DNA from: Mycobacterium sp. 050128
GTDB lineage: Bacteria; Actinomycetota; Actinomycetes; Mycobacteriales; Mycobacteriaceae
Direction: 5' to 3'
NCBI RefSeq assembly: GCF_036409155.1
Contig: NZ_JAZGLW010000001.1
Location: forward strand, 2,480,001-2,544,000
Length of the DNA: 64,000 bases
In this document: piece after piece, positions 20,473-29,139 of the stretch
Layout of the letters: each line of letters starts with the position of its first letter
Numbering within the stretch: position 1 is the first letter of the stretch
Program-made: the position numbers and the translations under genes
The notes under the pieces: model-generated
Told to the model about the DNA's origin: nothing
What the model saw: the letters and a program-made list of their open reading frames with translations, nothing else
Database searches by the model: none

Positions 20473-21591
20473 ATGGTGCCCGCAGCGCTTCGCCTGGCCG
20501 CCGGCACGGTGTCGCTCGCCGCCGGGGGGTGGATGTTGCGTGCGCTGCATGGGGCGCCGGCCGCGCTGGGTGCCGACCCGTCGTCGATCCGCGACGTGAC
20601 GCAGCACTCGCCCAATGTGCGCGACGGCGTCTTCGTCAACCTCGACCCCGCCTCGAATGCCAACTTGGACCGCGAGCAGTTTGCGCTGATCGCGTGGGAA
20701 TTCGTAGGGCGACGCGGGCGCAGCCGCCCGCCGGGGCCGATCCCGCTGGGTGCGCCGGGGACCTTTGACGCCACCCCGGGCCGGTTGGCCGTCAGTTGGC
20801 TGGGCCACTCGACCGCCCTGGTGGAGATCGACGGCTACCGGGTGCTGACCGATCCGGTGTGGAGCCACCGTTGCTCACCGTCGGACGTGGTCGGACCCGA
20901 GCGCCTGCATCCGCCGCCGGTGGAGCTCGAAGCGCTGCCCGCCGTCGACGCGGTGGTGATCAGCCATGACCACTACGACCACCTCGACATCGACACCGTC
21001 ACGGCGTTGGCCCGCACCCAGCGGGCGCCGTTCTTCGTCCCGCTCGGCGTGGGCGCACACCTGCGCGCATGGGGCATACCGGGGCACCGCATCGTCGAGC
21101 TCGACTGGAATGAAAGTGGTCACGTCGACGAGCTGACCCTGAGTTGCTTTCCGGCACGGCACTTTTCGGGTCGCTTCCTGGACCGTAACACCACGCTGTG
21201 GGCGTCGTGGGGAATCGCCGGTCCCAGTCACCGCGCCTATTTCGGCGGGGACACCGGATACACGAAGAGCTTCCAGCAGATCGGTTCCGAGCACGGACCG
21301 TTCGACCTGACCCTGTTGCCCATCGGCGCCTACAACCCGGGATGGCCCGACATTCACATGAATCCCGAAGAGGCGGTCCGGGCCCACCTCGATCTCACGG
21401 CCGGCGGGTCCGGCCTGTTGGTGCCGATCCACTGGGGCACCTTCCGGCTGGCACCACACCCGTGGGCCGAGCCGGTCGAGCGGATGCTGGCGGCCGCCGA
21501 AGCCGCCGGAGTCGCGGTGGCGGTTCCGGCCCCCGGGCAACGACTGGATCCGTCCGGGCCGCTGCGATTCAACCCGTGGTGGCGGTTATAG
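20473..21591 (+). CDS. Metallo-beta-lactamase-fold hydrolase, NAPE-PLD-like (Rv0906 homologue)
   Basis: A 372-residue protein of the same length as Rv0906, with a hydrophobic N-terminal segment that may anchor or export it. The metal site is complete: SHDHYDHLD (HxHxDH), a His in CFPARHFSG, Asp in GGDTGYTK and His in PIHWGTF. The flanking sequence (WLGHSTALVEIDGYRVLTDP) is characteristic of NAPE-hydrolysing phospholipase D-like enzymes of the UlaG/YhfI type. A phospholipid or phosphodiester substrate is likely but not proven. The start at 20473 was chosen for length; GTG at 20470 is equally close. The 3' end overlaps the convergent glycosylase gene by 23 bp. Confidence 0.9.
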   Translation: MVPAALRLAAGTVSLAAGGWMLRALHGAPAALGADPSSIRDVTQHSPNVRDGVFVNLDPASNANLDREQFALIAWEFVGRRGRSRPPGPIPLGAPGTFDATPGRLAVSWLGHSTALVEIDGYRVLTDPVWSHRCSPSDVVGPERLHPPPVELEALPAVDAVVISHDHYDHLDIDTVTALARTQRAPFFVPLGVGAHLRAWGIPGHRIVELDWNESGHVDELTLSCFPARHFSGRFLDRNTTLWASWGIAGPSHRAYFGGDTGYTKSFQQIGSEHGPFDLTLLPIGAYNPGWPDIHMNPEEAVRAHLDLTAGGSGLLVPIHWGTFRLAPHPWAEPVERMLAAAEAAGVAVAVPAPGQRLDPSGPLRFNPWWRL

Positions 21592-22102
21592 AGCTATCGG
21601 TTAACGCACAACGCAATTCGGTGTATGCGCGAGTCAGATCGTCGAGGGTGAACCCTCGGTTGAGGCCGCTGGGGTTGGGTAGTACCCACGCCGTGGTGTC
21701 GGCGAATCCGGGGGCGTAGCGGCCCCAGGGGATTCTCGATACGCCGGTCATCGCGGCCAGGGCACGCTTGCCGAGGAAGCCGATCGCGCGCGGCGCGTAA
21801 CGTCGCATCTTCGCTTCGAACTCGGCTCGGGCGTGCCGGAACTCCTCGGTCGAGACGTCGCTGGCCCTTCGAGTCGGTCGCGCAACGACCGCGGTGATGC
21901 CGCAACCGTAGTCGAGCAATCGGCGCTCATCCTCGGGGCGTAACCGCGTATCGGTGAAGCCGGCCAGCTGCAATACGGACCAGAACCGGTTGCTGCGATT
22001 CGAGAAATTGTGCCCGTCGGCGGCGGCCGTCGCAGCCGGGTTCATGCCACAGAAGACGACGTCGAGACCCGGGGCAAGGATGTCCGATTCATAATGCATC
22101 AT
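21569..22102 (-). CDS. mug: Mismatch-specific uracil/thymine DNA glycosylase, MUG family
   Basis: A 177-residue protein of the TDG/MUG uracil-DNA glycosylase family. Motif 1, which holds the catalytic Asn in family 2 enzymes, reads FCGMNPAATA. The minor-groove intercalation motif near the C-terminus reads PNPSGLNRGF, as in E. coli Mug (NPSGLSR). It excises U or ethenocytosine from mismatches and starts base excision repair. The ATG at 22102 has a GGGAG site 7-11 bp upstream; the next codon (22099) is also ATG. It is inserted between the Rv0906 and Rv0907 homologues, where H37Rv has no such gene. Confidence 0.88.
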   Translation of the reverse strand: MMHYESDILAPGLDVVFCGMNPAATAAADGHNFSNRSNRFWSVLQLAGFTDTRLRPEDERRLLDYGCGITAVVARPTRRASDVSTEEFRHARAEFEAKMRRYAPRAIGFLGKRALAAMTGVSRIPWGRYAPGFADTTAWVLPNPSGLNRGFTLDDLTRAYTELRCALTDSSITATTG

Positions 22103-22143
22103 GGTGATACTCCCATCGGGCGAGCACGCTAAAGTCTGCGGGC

Positions 22144-23724
22144 ATGACGAAACGCGCGGCCCTCGCCGCTGTCGTGTTGTTGCTGTCGCTGGTCGGATGC
22201 GGCTCCGGTCATCCCATATCGAGCCCGCTCTCGACGTTGTCTGAAGCACCTCCCAACGAGGTGTCGGGCCTGGACGTTCCCGCCGGCCGCATCGACGCCG
22301 CCATCGCGAAGGTCGACGGCCTGGTCGACGACCTGATGCGCAGCACCGGCGTCCCCGGCCTGTCGGTCGCCATTGTTCGTGGCGGAAAGACGGTGTACGC
22401 CAAGGGCTTCGGAGTGAAGGACGCGACCAAAGGCAACGGCCAAGACAACAAGGTCGACGCGGACACCGTCTTCCAGTTGGCATCGGTGTCGAAATCGGTG
22501 GGCGCGACCGTGGTCGCACACGAAGTGGCTAGCAATGTCGTCACCTGGGACACGCCGGTGGTGTCCAGACTGCCGTGGTTTGCGCTGTCGGATCCCTACG
22601 TCACCAGCCATGTGACCATCGCCGACCTGTACTCGCACCGCTCCGGGCTGCCCGATCATGCCGGCGACAAGCTCGAGGATCTCGGGTATGACCGCCGGCA
22701 AGTGCTGGAGCGTCTGAAGTACCTGCCGCTGGCTCCCTTTCGAAGTAGCTACTTCTACACCAACTTTGGCTTGACCGCAGCCGCCGAGGCGGTGGCGGCA
22801 GCCGCGGGCAAACCCTGGGAGGACCTGTCCGACGAGGTGCTCTACCGCCCCCTCGGTATGGCGTCGACGAGTTCGAAGTACGCCGATTATCTGGCCCGGC
22901 CCAACCGCGCGGTGCTGCATGTCAAGGTTGGCGACAAGTGGGAGCCACGCTTCCAGCGTGACCCCGACGCGCAGACCCCGGCGGGTGGGGTGAGTTCGTC
23001 GACCAACGACATGGCGCGCTGGCTGACAATGGTGATGGCCAACGGAACCTACAACGGGCAGCAGATCACCTCGCCCGAAGCTCTGCTGCCCGCGATCACG
23101 CCGCAGGTCGTTTCGTCGCCCGCGTCATCGCCAAAAGCCCGGGCCGGGACCTATGGTCACGGTTTCAACACGTCGGTGACCTCGTCGGGACGCACCGAGT
23201 ACAGCCACTCCGGCGCCTTCGGATCGGGCGCAGCGACCAACTTCGTCGCGATGCCGTCCGAGGACGTCGGCATCATCGCGTTGACCAACGGTGCGCCCTA
23301 CGGCATTCCGGAAGCGCTGACCGCCCAATTCATGGACCTGGTGCAGTACGGCCAAATTCGTGAGGATTGGCCTGCGCTGTACAACCATGCAATCGGCTGG
23401 ATGAACAACGCCGAGGGTTCGCTGGTCGGCAAGCAGGCCCCCGCGAATCCCGCGCCGGCCCGGCCGCTCACCGACTACCTGGGCGTCTACGCCAGCGACT
23501 ACTGGGGCCCGGCCGTCGTGACCCAGAACAACGGGCAACTTCAGCTCGCGCTGGGGCTGAAGAATCAGGCATTCGGACTCACGCACTGGGACGGCGACAC
23601 CTTCACCTTCTCGATCACCGACGAAAATGCCCCGCCCGGAACGATTTCCAAGGCTGTGTTTTCCGGGAACACCCTGAACCTGGAGTACTACGACTCCGAC
23701 AAGCTGGGAACGTTCACCCGATGA
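22144..23724 (+). CDS. Lipoprotein serine hydrolase, class C beta-lactamase-like (Rv0907 homologue)
   Basis: A 526-residue exported lipoprotein. The signal peptide ends in a lipobox (LSLVGC, Cys19-20 region). The serine beta-lactamase/esterase domain has the SxxK motif in [11 protein letters not shown], a YxN motif in YFYTNFGLT and HxG in EYSHSGAFG, so the catalytic set is complete. A C-terminal DUF3471-like beta-rich domain starts around residue 430. Family members act as D-aminopeptidases, esterases or beta-lactamases at the cell surface; the substrate here is unknown. Its TGA overlaps the ATG of ctpE (ATGA), so the two are translationally coupled. Confidence 0.9.
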   Translation: MTKRAALAAVVLLLSLVGCGSGHPISSPLSTLSEAPPNEVSGLDVPAGRIDAAIAKVDGLVDDLMRSTGVPGLSVAIVRGGKTVYAKGFGVKDATKGNGQDNKVDADTVFQLASVSKSVGATVVAHEVASNVVTWDTPVVSRLPWFALSDPYVTSHVTIADLYSHRSGLPDHAGDKLEDLGYDRRQVLERLKYLPLAPFRSSYFYTNFGLTAAAEAVAAAAGKPWEDLSDEVLYRPLGMASTSSKYADYLARPNRAVLHVKVGDKWEPRFQRDPDAQTPAGGVSSSTNDMARWLTMVMANGTYNGQQITSPEALLPAITPQVVSSPASSPKARAGTYGHGFNTSVTSSGRTEYSHSGAFGSGAATNFVAMPSEDVGIIALTNGAPYGIPEALTAQFMDLVQYGQIREDWPALYNHAIGWMNNAEGSLVGKQAPANPAPARPLTDYLGVYASDYWGPAVVTQNNGQLQLALGLKNQAFGLTHWDGDTFTFSITDENAPPGTISKAVFSGNTLNLEYYDSDKLGTFTR

Positions 23725-26105
23725 ATCGCGGGCTAACCGATGCAGAGGTGGCGCAGCGGGTAGCCGACGGTCACAGCAACGCGGTTTTGGCACGTGCCGC
23801 CCGCAGCACCGCGGACATCGTCCGCGCCAACGTCTTCACCCGGATCAACGCGATCCTGGGCGTGCTGCTGGCGATTGTGCTCGCGACCGGCTCGGTCATC
23901 AACGGGCTGTTCGGCCTGCTGATCATCGCCAACAGCGTCATCGGGATGATTCAGGAGATCCGGGCCAAACAGACGTTGGACGCCCTCGCGATCGTCGGTC
24001 AGGCAAAACCTCTGGTGCGCAGGCAATCGGGGACCGCGACACTGCTGCCCAGCGAGGTGGTGCTCGACGACGTCATCGAGCTCGGCCCCGGAGATCAGAT
24101 CGTCGTCGATGGCCAGGTGCTCGAGGAAGACAACCTGGAGGTCGACGAATCGCTGCTGACCGGCGAGGCGGACCCGATCGGCAAGGACGTCGGCGACGCC
24201 GTCATGTCGGGGAGTTTCGTCGTCGCCGGCACCGGCGCCTATCGTGCGACCAAGGTCGGCCCGGCGGCCTATGCCGCCAAGCTCGCCGAGGAGGCAAGCA
24301 AGTTCACCCTGGTGAAATCCGAACTGCGCAACGGCATTAACCGGATTCTGCAGTTCATCACCTATCTGTTGGTGCCGGCCGGTCTGCTGACGATCTACAC
24401 GCAGCTGTTCACCACCACGCATGCGGGCTGGCGGCAGGCGGTGCTGCGCACGGTTGGCGCGCTGGTGCCGATGGTGCCCGAGGGCCTGGTGCTGATGACC
24501 TCGATCGCGTTCGCGGTCGGCGTCATCAGGCTGGGGCAACGTCGTTGCCTGGTACAGGAATTGCCCGCGATCGAAGGATTGGCCCGCGTCGACGTGGTGT
24601 GCGCCGACAAGACCGGCACGCTGACCGAAAGCGGCATGCGGGTATGCGACGTCGTCGAACTCACCGGCAACAAGGCTATGCCCGACGCGCTGGCCGCGCT
24701 GGCCGCGGCCGACCGCCGCCCCAATGCCAGCATGCGGGCGATCGCCGAGACCTTTGCCGAGTCGCCCGGCTGGATCGTCACGGCCACAGCACCTTTCAAG
24801 TCGGCCACCAAATGGAGCGGTGTGTCCTACGCCGACCACGGGAACTGGGTGATAGGCGCGCCCGACGTATTGCTCGATCCGGCTTCGGTCGCTGCCGCAC
24901 AGGCCGAACGGATCGGCGCCCGGGGATTGCGGGTACTGCTGCTCGGCGCCGCCGATGTTGCCGTGGACCACCCGGACGCGCCGGGTCAGGTCACGCCGGT
25001 CGCGCTGGTGGTGCTCGAGCAGAAGATACGCCCGGACGCCCGCGAAACGGTGGAGTACTTTGCCGCCCAAGGTGTTTCGGTGAAGGTGATCTCCGGTGAC
25101 AACGCAGTATCGGTCGGCGCTGTCGCCGCGAGGCTCGGGCTGCACGGCGAAGCGCTGGACGCGCGCCAATTGCCCACGAACGCAGCGGAATTGGCCGACG
25201 CGCTGGACACCTGCACAACCTTCGGCCGGGTGCGGCCCGATCAGAAACGGGCCATCGTGCACGCCCTGCAAGAGCACGGGCACACCGTGGCCATGACCGG
25301 CGACGGCGTCAACGACGTGCTGGCGCTCAAGGACGCCGACATCGGCGTGGCGATGGGTGCCGGAAGCCCGGCATCGCGCGCGGTGGCGCAGATCGTGTTG
25401 CTGGACAACAGGTTCGCGACGTTGCCCTACGTCGTCGGCGAAGGCCGGCGGGTGATCGGCAACATCGAGCGGGTCGCCAACCTGTTTCTGACGAAAACGG
25501 TGTACTCGGTGCTGCTGGCGCTGTTCGTGGGTATCGAATGCCTGTTGGCGAAACCACTCGGGGCAGATCCGCTGCTCTACCCGTTTCAGCCGATCCACGT
25601 CACGATCGCCGCCTGGTTCACCATCGGGATTCCGTCGTTCATCCTGTCGCTTGCTCCCAACAACGAGCGCGCCTATCCCGGCTTCGTCCGGCGCGTGCTG
25701 ACCTCGGCGCTGCCGTCCGGATTGATCGTCGGCACCGCGACTTTCGTCTCCTACCTGGTGGCCTACCACGGTCGGCATGCCACCTTCGCCGAACAGGACC
25801 AGGCGTCGACCGCCGCGCTGATCACGCTGCTGGTGACCGCGCTCTGGGTGCTGGCGGTGGTGGCGCGTCCCTACCAGTGGTGGCGGGTCGCGCTGATCGC
25901 TGCCTGCGGCCTGGCGTACGTCGCGATCTTCAGCATCCCGCTGGCTCAGGAGAAGTTTCTGCTCGACCCGTCGAATCCGGCCGTGACGTCGACCGCGCTG
26001 GGGATCGGGGCATTGGGCGCCGTGGCGATCGAGGCGACATGGTGGATCCGGGCCAGAATGCTCAACATCGAGCCGCGGTTGTGGCGGGCTCCCCAGCCAG
26101 GTTGA
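23721..26105 (+). CDS. ctpE: P-type cation-transporting ATPase CtpE
   Basis: A 794-residue P-type ATPase (H37Rv CtpE has 797). It has the actuator motif [11 protein letters not shown], the phosphorylation loop [11 protein letters not shown] with Asp296, the nucleotide-domain hinge [20 protein letters not shown], and about ten transmembrane helices including the PEGLVLM segment of the ion site. In mycobacteria CtpE has been described as a Ca2+ importer needed for cell-surface integrity. Longer in-frame starts lie inside the preceding lipoprotein gene; the ATG at 23721 overlaps that gene's stop. A strong hairpin follows 55 bp after its stop. Confidence 0.95.
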   Translation: MNRGLTDAEVAQRVADGHSNAVLARAARSTADIVRANVFTRINAILGVLLAIVLATGSVINGLFGLLIIANSVIGMIQEIRAKQTLDALAIVGQAKPLVRRQSGTATLLPSEVVLDDVIELGPGDQIVVDGQVLEEDNLEVDESLLTGEADPIGKDVGDAVMSGSFVVAGTGAYRATKVGPAAYAAKLAEEASKFTLVKSELRNGINRILQFITYLLVPAGLLTIYTQLFTTTHAGWRQAVLRTVGALVPMVPEGLVLMTSIAFAVGVIRLGQRRCLVQELPAIEGLARVDVVCADKTGTLTESGMRVCDVVELTGNKAMPDALAALAAADRRPNASMRAIAETFAESPGWIVTATAPFKSATKWSGVSYADHGNWVIGAPDVLLDPASVAAAQAERIGARGLRVLLLGAADVAVDHPDAPGQVTPVALVVLEQKIRPDARETVEYFAAQGVSVKVISGDNAVSVGAVAARLGLHGEALDARQLPTNAAELADALDTCTTFGRVRPDQKRAIVHALQEHGHTVAMTGDGVNDVLALKDADIGVAMGAGSPASRAVAQIVLLDNRFATLPYVVGEGRRVIGNIERVANLFLTKTVYSVLLALFVGIECLLAKPLGADPLLYPFQPIHVTIAAWFTIGIPSFILSLAPNNERAYPGFVRRVLTSALPSGLIVGTATFVSYLVAYHGRHATFAEQDQASTAALITLLVTALWVLAVVARPYQWWRVALIAACGLAYVAIFSIPLAQEKFLLDPSNPAVTSTALGIGALGAVAIEATWWIRARMLNIEPRLWRAPQPG

Positions 26106-26159
26106 GCCGACTCTTGACCGCGAGTGTGCGGCCAGCCGCTAGGGTTGACCAGCAAAGCA

Positions 26160-26184
26160 GGATCCCCGGCGGCCCCGGGGATCC
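26160..26184 (+). terminator. 10 bp perfect stem-loop between ctpE and the antitoxin gene
   Basis: GGATCCCCGG (26160-26169) pairs perfectly with CCGGGGATCC (26175-26184) around a five-base loop. There is no T-tract, as is common for mycobacterial hairpin terminators. It lies 55 bp after ctpE and 18 bp before the start of the Rv0909-like gene, immediately ahead of that gene's GGGGAAGGGA ribosome site. It could therefore end ctpE transcription or be a leader hairpin of the toxin-antitoxin operon. A TAGGGT hexamer at 26140-26145 fits a -10 element for a transcript that would include the hairpin. Confidence 0.55.
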
Positions 26185-26202
26185 GCGGGGAAGGGACAGC
26201 GC

Positions 26203-26391
26203 ATGGGATTCCTGGACAAGGCAAAGGATCTGTTGGCGCAGAACGCCGACAAGGTCGAGAACGCGATCGACAAGGCCGGTGAGTTCGTCGACGACAAGAC
26301 CGGGGGCAAGTACTCCGACACCATCCACAAGGTGGCCGAAGAGGCCAAGAAGGCGGCAGCGCCTCAGGCTCAGGGCGACCAGCAGGACTAG
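26203..26391 (+). CDS. Antitoxin-like protein (Rv0909 homologue)
   Basis: A 62-residue, highly charged helical protein ([20 protein letters not shown] at the N-terminus) collinear with Rv0909, which is annotated as the antitoxin of the Rv0909/Rv0910 type II pair. The repeating K/D/E pattern with an 11-residue-like periodicity resembles amphipathic stress-type helices. A good ribosome site (GGGGAAGGGA) precedes the ATG. The partner gene starts 3 bp after its stop. No DNA-binding domain is visible, so autoregulation by the usual antitoxin mechanism is not evident. Confidence 0.85.
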   Translation: MGFLDKAKDLLAQNADKVENAIDKAGEFVDDKTGGKYSDTIHKVAEEAKKAAAPQAQGDQQD

Positions 26392-26394
26392 CGC

Positions 26395-26868
26395 ATGGCG
26401 AAACTTTCCGGATCCATCGACGTACCCCTGTCGCCCGAGCGGGCTTGGACGCACGCATCTGACCTGTCCCGTTTCAAGGACTGGTTGAGCATCCACCGGG
26501 TGTGGCGCAGCAAGCTGCCCGACGACCTGCAAAAGGGCACGATCATCGAATCGATCGTCGAGGTCAAGGGCATGCTCAACCGGATCAAGTGGACGATCGT
26601 GCACTACAAGCCGCCCGAAGCCATGACGCTCAACGGCGACGGCGTCGGCGGCGTCAAGGTCAAACTGATCGCGAAGGTCAAGCCGAAGGACGACGGATCG
26701 GTCGTCAGCTTTGATGTGCACCTCGGCGGCCCCGCGCTGTTCGGCCCGATCGGCATGATCGTGGCCGCCGCGCTAAGAAGCGACATCGACGAATCCCTGG
26801 AAAGATTCGTCACCGTGTTCACCGCTCCCGATCCCGGCCGCAACGGACATGGTGGCGTCGGCCGCTGA
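26395..26868 (+). CDS. SRPBCC-fold toxin-like protein (Rv0910 homologue)
   Basis: A 157-residue START/SRPBCC-domain protein (SGSIDVPLSPERAWTHASDL at the N-terminus, long C-terminal helix near residues 115-140). It is homologous to Rv0910, which is listed as the toxin of the pair with Rv0909. How an SRPBCC protein would be toxic is not established, and lipid or ligand binding is the usual activity of the fold. The gene is 3 bp downstream of the antitoxin. Its last 20 bp overlap the methyltransferase gene that follows, so all three are probably one transcript. Confidence 0.85.
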   Translation: MAKLSGSIDVPLSPERAWTHASDLSRFKDWLSIHRVWRSKLPDDLQKGTIIESIVEVKGMLNRIKWTIVHYKPPEAMTLNGDGVGGVKVKLIAKVKPKDDGSVVSFDVHLGGPALFGPIGMIVAAALRSDIDESLERFVTVFTAPDPGRNGHGGVGR

Positions 26869-28102
26869 CCGTCTGGCGGACCTGCTTGCAACCACCGTGG
26901 GTGTCGAGCTGCCGGTAAGACTGCGCGCCTGGGACGGCAGCGAGGCCGGCCCCCCGGAGGGCCCGGTCCTGGTGGTCCGTTCCCGTCGGGCATTGCGCCG
27001 ATTGCTTTGGCGTCCAAGCGAACTCGGCCTGGCCCGCGCGTATGTGACCGGCGATATCGACGTCGAGGGTGACCTGGCCGACGGCCTGCGGCGGGCCTGG
27101 CGTCAAGCGCGCGAGCGCCCCGCCGTCTCGATCTCGCCGCGCGGCGCGCTGGTGGCCGCCCTGCGCGCGCTGCGGCTTGGGGCGCTCGGGCCGCCGCCGA
27201 GAGCCCCGGCCAGCGAGGCGCGGTTGTCCGGGCGCCTGCACAGCCGCCGGCGCGACCGGGCGGTGATCGCCCATCACTACGACCTGTCCAACGACTTCTA
27301 CCGCCTGCTGCTCGACGACCACATGGCTTACTCGTCGGCGTATTTCACCGATGCCGGACAGTCGCTGCACGACGCCCAGACCGCGAAGCTGGATCTGGTC
27401 TGTCGTAAGCTCGAGCTCGAACCGGGCATGCGGCTGCTGGACGTGGGATGCGGCTGGGGATCGCTGATCCTGCACGCGGCACAGCGCTACGGCGTGCGCG
27501 CCACCGGTATCACGCTGTCGGGCCAGCAGCGCGAGTTCATCGAAACCCGCGCCGCCGAGCGCGGGCTGGGCGAGGCCATCGAGGTTCGGCTGCAGGATTA
27601 CCGCGACTTCGGCAATGACCCGGAGTGGGCGGGTGTTTTCGACGCCGTCGCTTCCATCGAGATGGGCGAACACGTCGGCGAGCAGTGGTATCCCGCCTAC
27701 GTGCGGATCCTCGGCCGCGCGCTGCGACCCGGCGGCAAGCTGTTGCTGCAGCAGATGTCGCGACGGGCCGACGCGGCGCCGGGCGGGGGAGCGTTCATCG
27801 AGGCCTACATCGCCCCCGACATGCACATGCGACCGCTCTGGCAGACGTTGCGCTACCTGCAAGACGGCGACTTCGAGATCGCGTCCGTTCAGGCGATGCG
27901 CGAGCACTACGCCCGCACCGCGCAGTGCTGGATCGCGACGCTGGACGAGCGCTTCGACGAATTCGTCGCGCTGCTGGGCGAGGAAGTCGCGCGGGTGTGG
28001 CGGCTGTATCTGGCCGGCGGCATGCTGGCCTTCGAGGAAGGCCGGATGGGCGTGGATCAGATCCTCGCCGTCAAATTCAACCAGTCCTCGCTGCGGGAGT
28101 GA
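26849..28102 (+). CDS. Cyclopropane-fatty-acid-synthase family SAM methyltransferase (UfaA1-like)
   Basis: A 417-residue CFA synthase-type enzyme. The N-terminal 130 residues form the lipid-binding domain (LGLARAYVTGDIDVEGDLAD). The methyltransferase domain has the HHYDLSNDFYRLLL segment, SAM motif I (LLDVGCGWGSL), SIEMGEHVG and the C-terminal WRLYLAGGMLAFEEGRMGV block. Length and layout resemble UfaA1 (Rv0447c), which acts with UfaA2 in tuberculostearic acid synthesis, more than the 290-residue mycolate cyclopropanases. No flavin reductase partner is adjacent here. H37Rv has no such gene in this position. The ATG at 26849 lies inside the preceding gene, implying coupling. Confidence 0.88.
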   Translation: MVASAADRLADLLATTVGVELPVRLRAWDGSEAGPPEGPVLVVRSRRALRRLLWRPSELGLARAYVTGDIDVEGDLADGLRRAWRQARERPAVSISPRGALVAALRALRLGALGPPPRAPASEARLSGRLHSRRRDRAVIAHHYDLSNDFYRLLLDDHMAYSSAYFTDAGQSLHDAQTAKLDLVCRKLELEPGMRLLDVGCGWGSLILHAAQRYGVRATGITLSGQQREFIETRAAERGLGEAIEVRLQDYRDFGNDPEWAGVFDAVASIEMGEHVGEQWYPAYVRILGRALRPGGKLLLQQMSRRADAAPGGGAFIEAYIAPDMHMRPLWQTLRYLQDGDFEIASVQAMREHYARTAQCWIATLDERFDEFVALLGEEVARVWRLYLAGGMLAFEEGRMGVDQILAVKFNQSSLRE

Positions 28103-28177
28103 TGGGTCCGGGCCCAGGCTGGCGATCCGAGCGTGGCGAGCGGGCGGTCGGTCCGGTGCCCTATTAAGGTCGCACCC

Positions 28178-28612
28178 ATGACCCGCCGCCTGCGTCCTGG
28201 ATGGCTGGTGGCGTTGTTTGCCATGGTCGTCTCGGCCAGTGCCTGGTTGCCGTGGCTGACGACGTCGGTCGGTGGCGGTGGCTGGGCCAGCGCGATCGGT
28301 GGCAAACACGGCAGCCTGCAGCTTCCACCGGGATTCGGCGCGGGCCAGCTGATCGTGCTGCTGTCCTCGGCCTTGCTGGTCGCCGGGGCGATGGTGGCCC
28401 GCGGCCTGTCGGTGCGGATTGCTTCGATTGTCGCGCTGGTGATTTCGCTGCTCATCGTGGCGTTGGTGGTGTGGTACTACAAACTCAACGTCAACCCGCC
28501 GGTGTCCGCGGAATACGGGCTTTATGTCGGCGGGATCGCCGCGCTCGGCGCAGTCGCGTGCTCGGTCGCGTCGCTGATCGCCGCCGTCGTCGCCGGCCGC
28601 GCCGCGCGGTGA
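28178..28612 (+). CDS. Four-helix membrane protein (Rv0912 homologue)
   Basis: A 144-residue integral membrane protein: helix 1 about 8-28, a short extracytoplasmic loop with WLPWLTTSVGGGGW, then helices near 47-65, 72-92 and 105-138. It matches Rv0912 (149 residues) in size and layout. There are no recognised catalytic or binding motifs. The start MTRRLRPG (28178) puts a positively charged end before the first helix, as expected for inside orientation; a longer in-frame start is unlikely. It is convergent with the VOC gene, with 4 bp between stops. Confidence 0.8.
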   Translation: MTRRLRPGWLVALFAMVVSASAWLPWLTTSVGGGGWASAIGGKHGSLQLPPGFGAGQLIVLLSSALLVAGAMVARGLSVRIASIVALVISLLIVALVVWYYKLNVNPPVSAEYGLYVGGIAALGAVACSVASLIAAVVAGRAAR

Positions 28613-28616
28613 GATC

Positions 28617-29102
28617 TCAGTGCGACGGGAACTCGTGTTTGCCCGAGATGGAGCTGTCGGCGGGCTCGTTGACCCCGAACACAAACGGCGCGAACACAAC
28701 CTCGCGACCGTCGGGGTCGCGATAGGTCACCGCACCGGTTGCTGCCCAGTACGGATGCTGCTGCACCTCTTCAACCCCGGCTTCCTTTAGGCGCGCGATC
28801 GCGGCGCGCTGAGACTGCTCGTCTGGAAAGTACAGGCACAGCTGTTCGTGGTGATCGACGGCGACGTCGCCGTCGGGGGCCGCGACGATCTCCATCGTCA
28901 GGTTCCAGCTGGGCAAACCGAAAATCGCGCCGTTGCTGCCATAGCTGGCCTCGAACGTCTCGAAGAGCGGCAAACCCACCAGGTCACGGTAAAAATGCAC
29001 GGTTTCTTCGAAGTTCGACGACCTGCGTGCGAAACGGATGGCGCCGATCGAGGCCAACTGCATGGGCCAGTGTGTGGTCCGGCGGGGCTTTTCGGAGTTC
29101 AT
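28617..29102 (-). CDS. VOC family dioxygenase/glyoxalase-like protein
   Basis: About 161 residues with a paired beta-alpha VOC fold: the first module runs IRFARRSSNFEETVHFYRDL and the second ends AVTYRDPDGREVVFAPFVFG. A His/Glu metal set is plausible (HFYRDL, QLCLYF, VVFAPF), but it cannot be confirmed by eye. The start is ambiguous: ATG codons at 29108, 29102 and 29063 are all in frame and none has a strong ribosome site. I chose 29102. It sits 37 bp after the carotenoid oxygenase stop on the same strand and may be co-transcribed with it. Confidence 0.75.
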   Translation of the reverse strand: MNSEKPRRTTHWPMQLASIGAIRFARRSSNFEETVHFYRDLVGLPLFETFEASYGSNGAIFGLPSWNLTMEIVAAPDGDVAVDHHEQLCLYFPDEQSQRAAIARLKEAGVEEVQQHPYWAATGAVTYRDPDGREVVFAPFVFGVNEPADSSISGKHEFPSH

Positions 29103-29139
29103 TGCCATCTTATGACGACGTGTCGCCGAGTCGGGGGGT

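Noticed and set aside
23733..25778. A 681-codon open frame antisense to ctpE
   Set aside because: The P-type ATPase motifs on the plus strand are unambiguous; the antisense product is His/Gln/Arg-rich filler.
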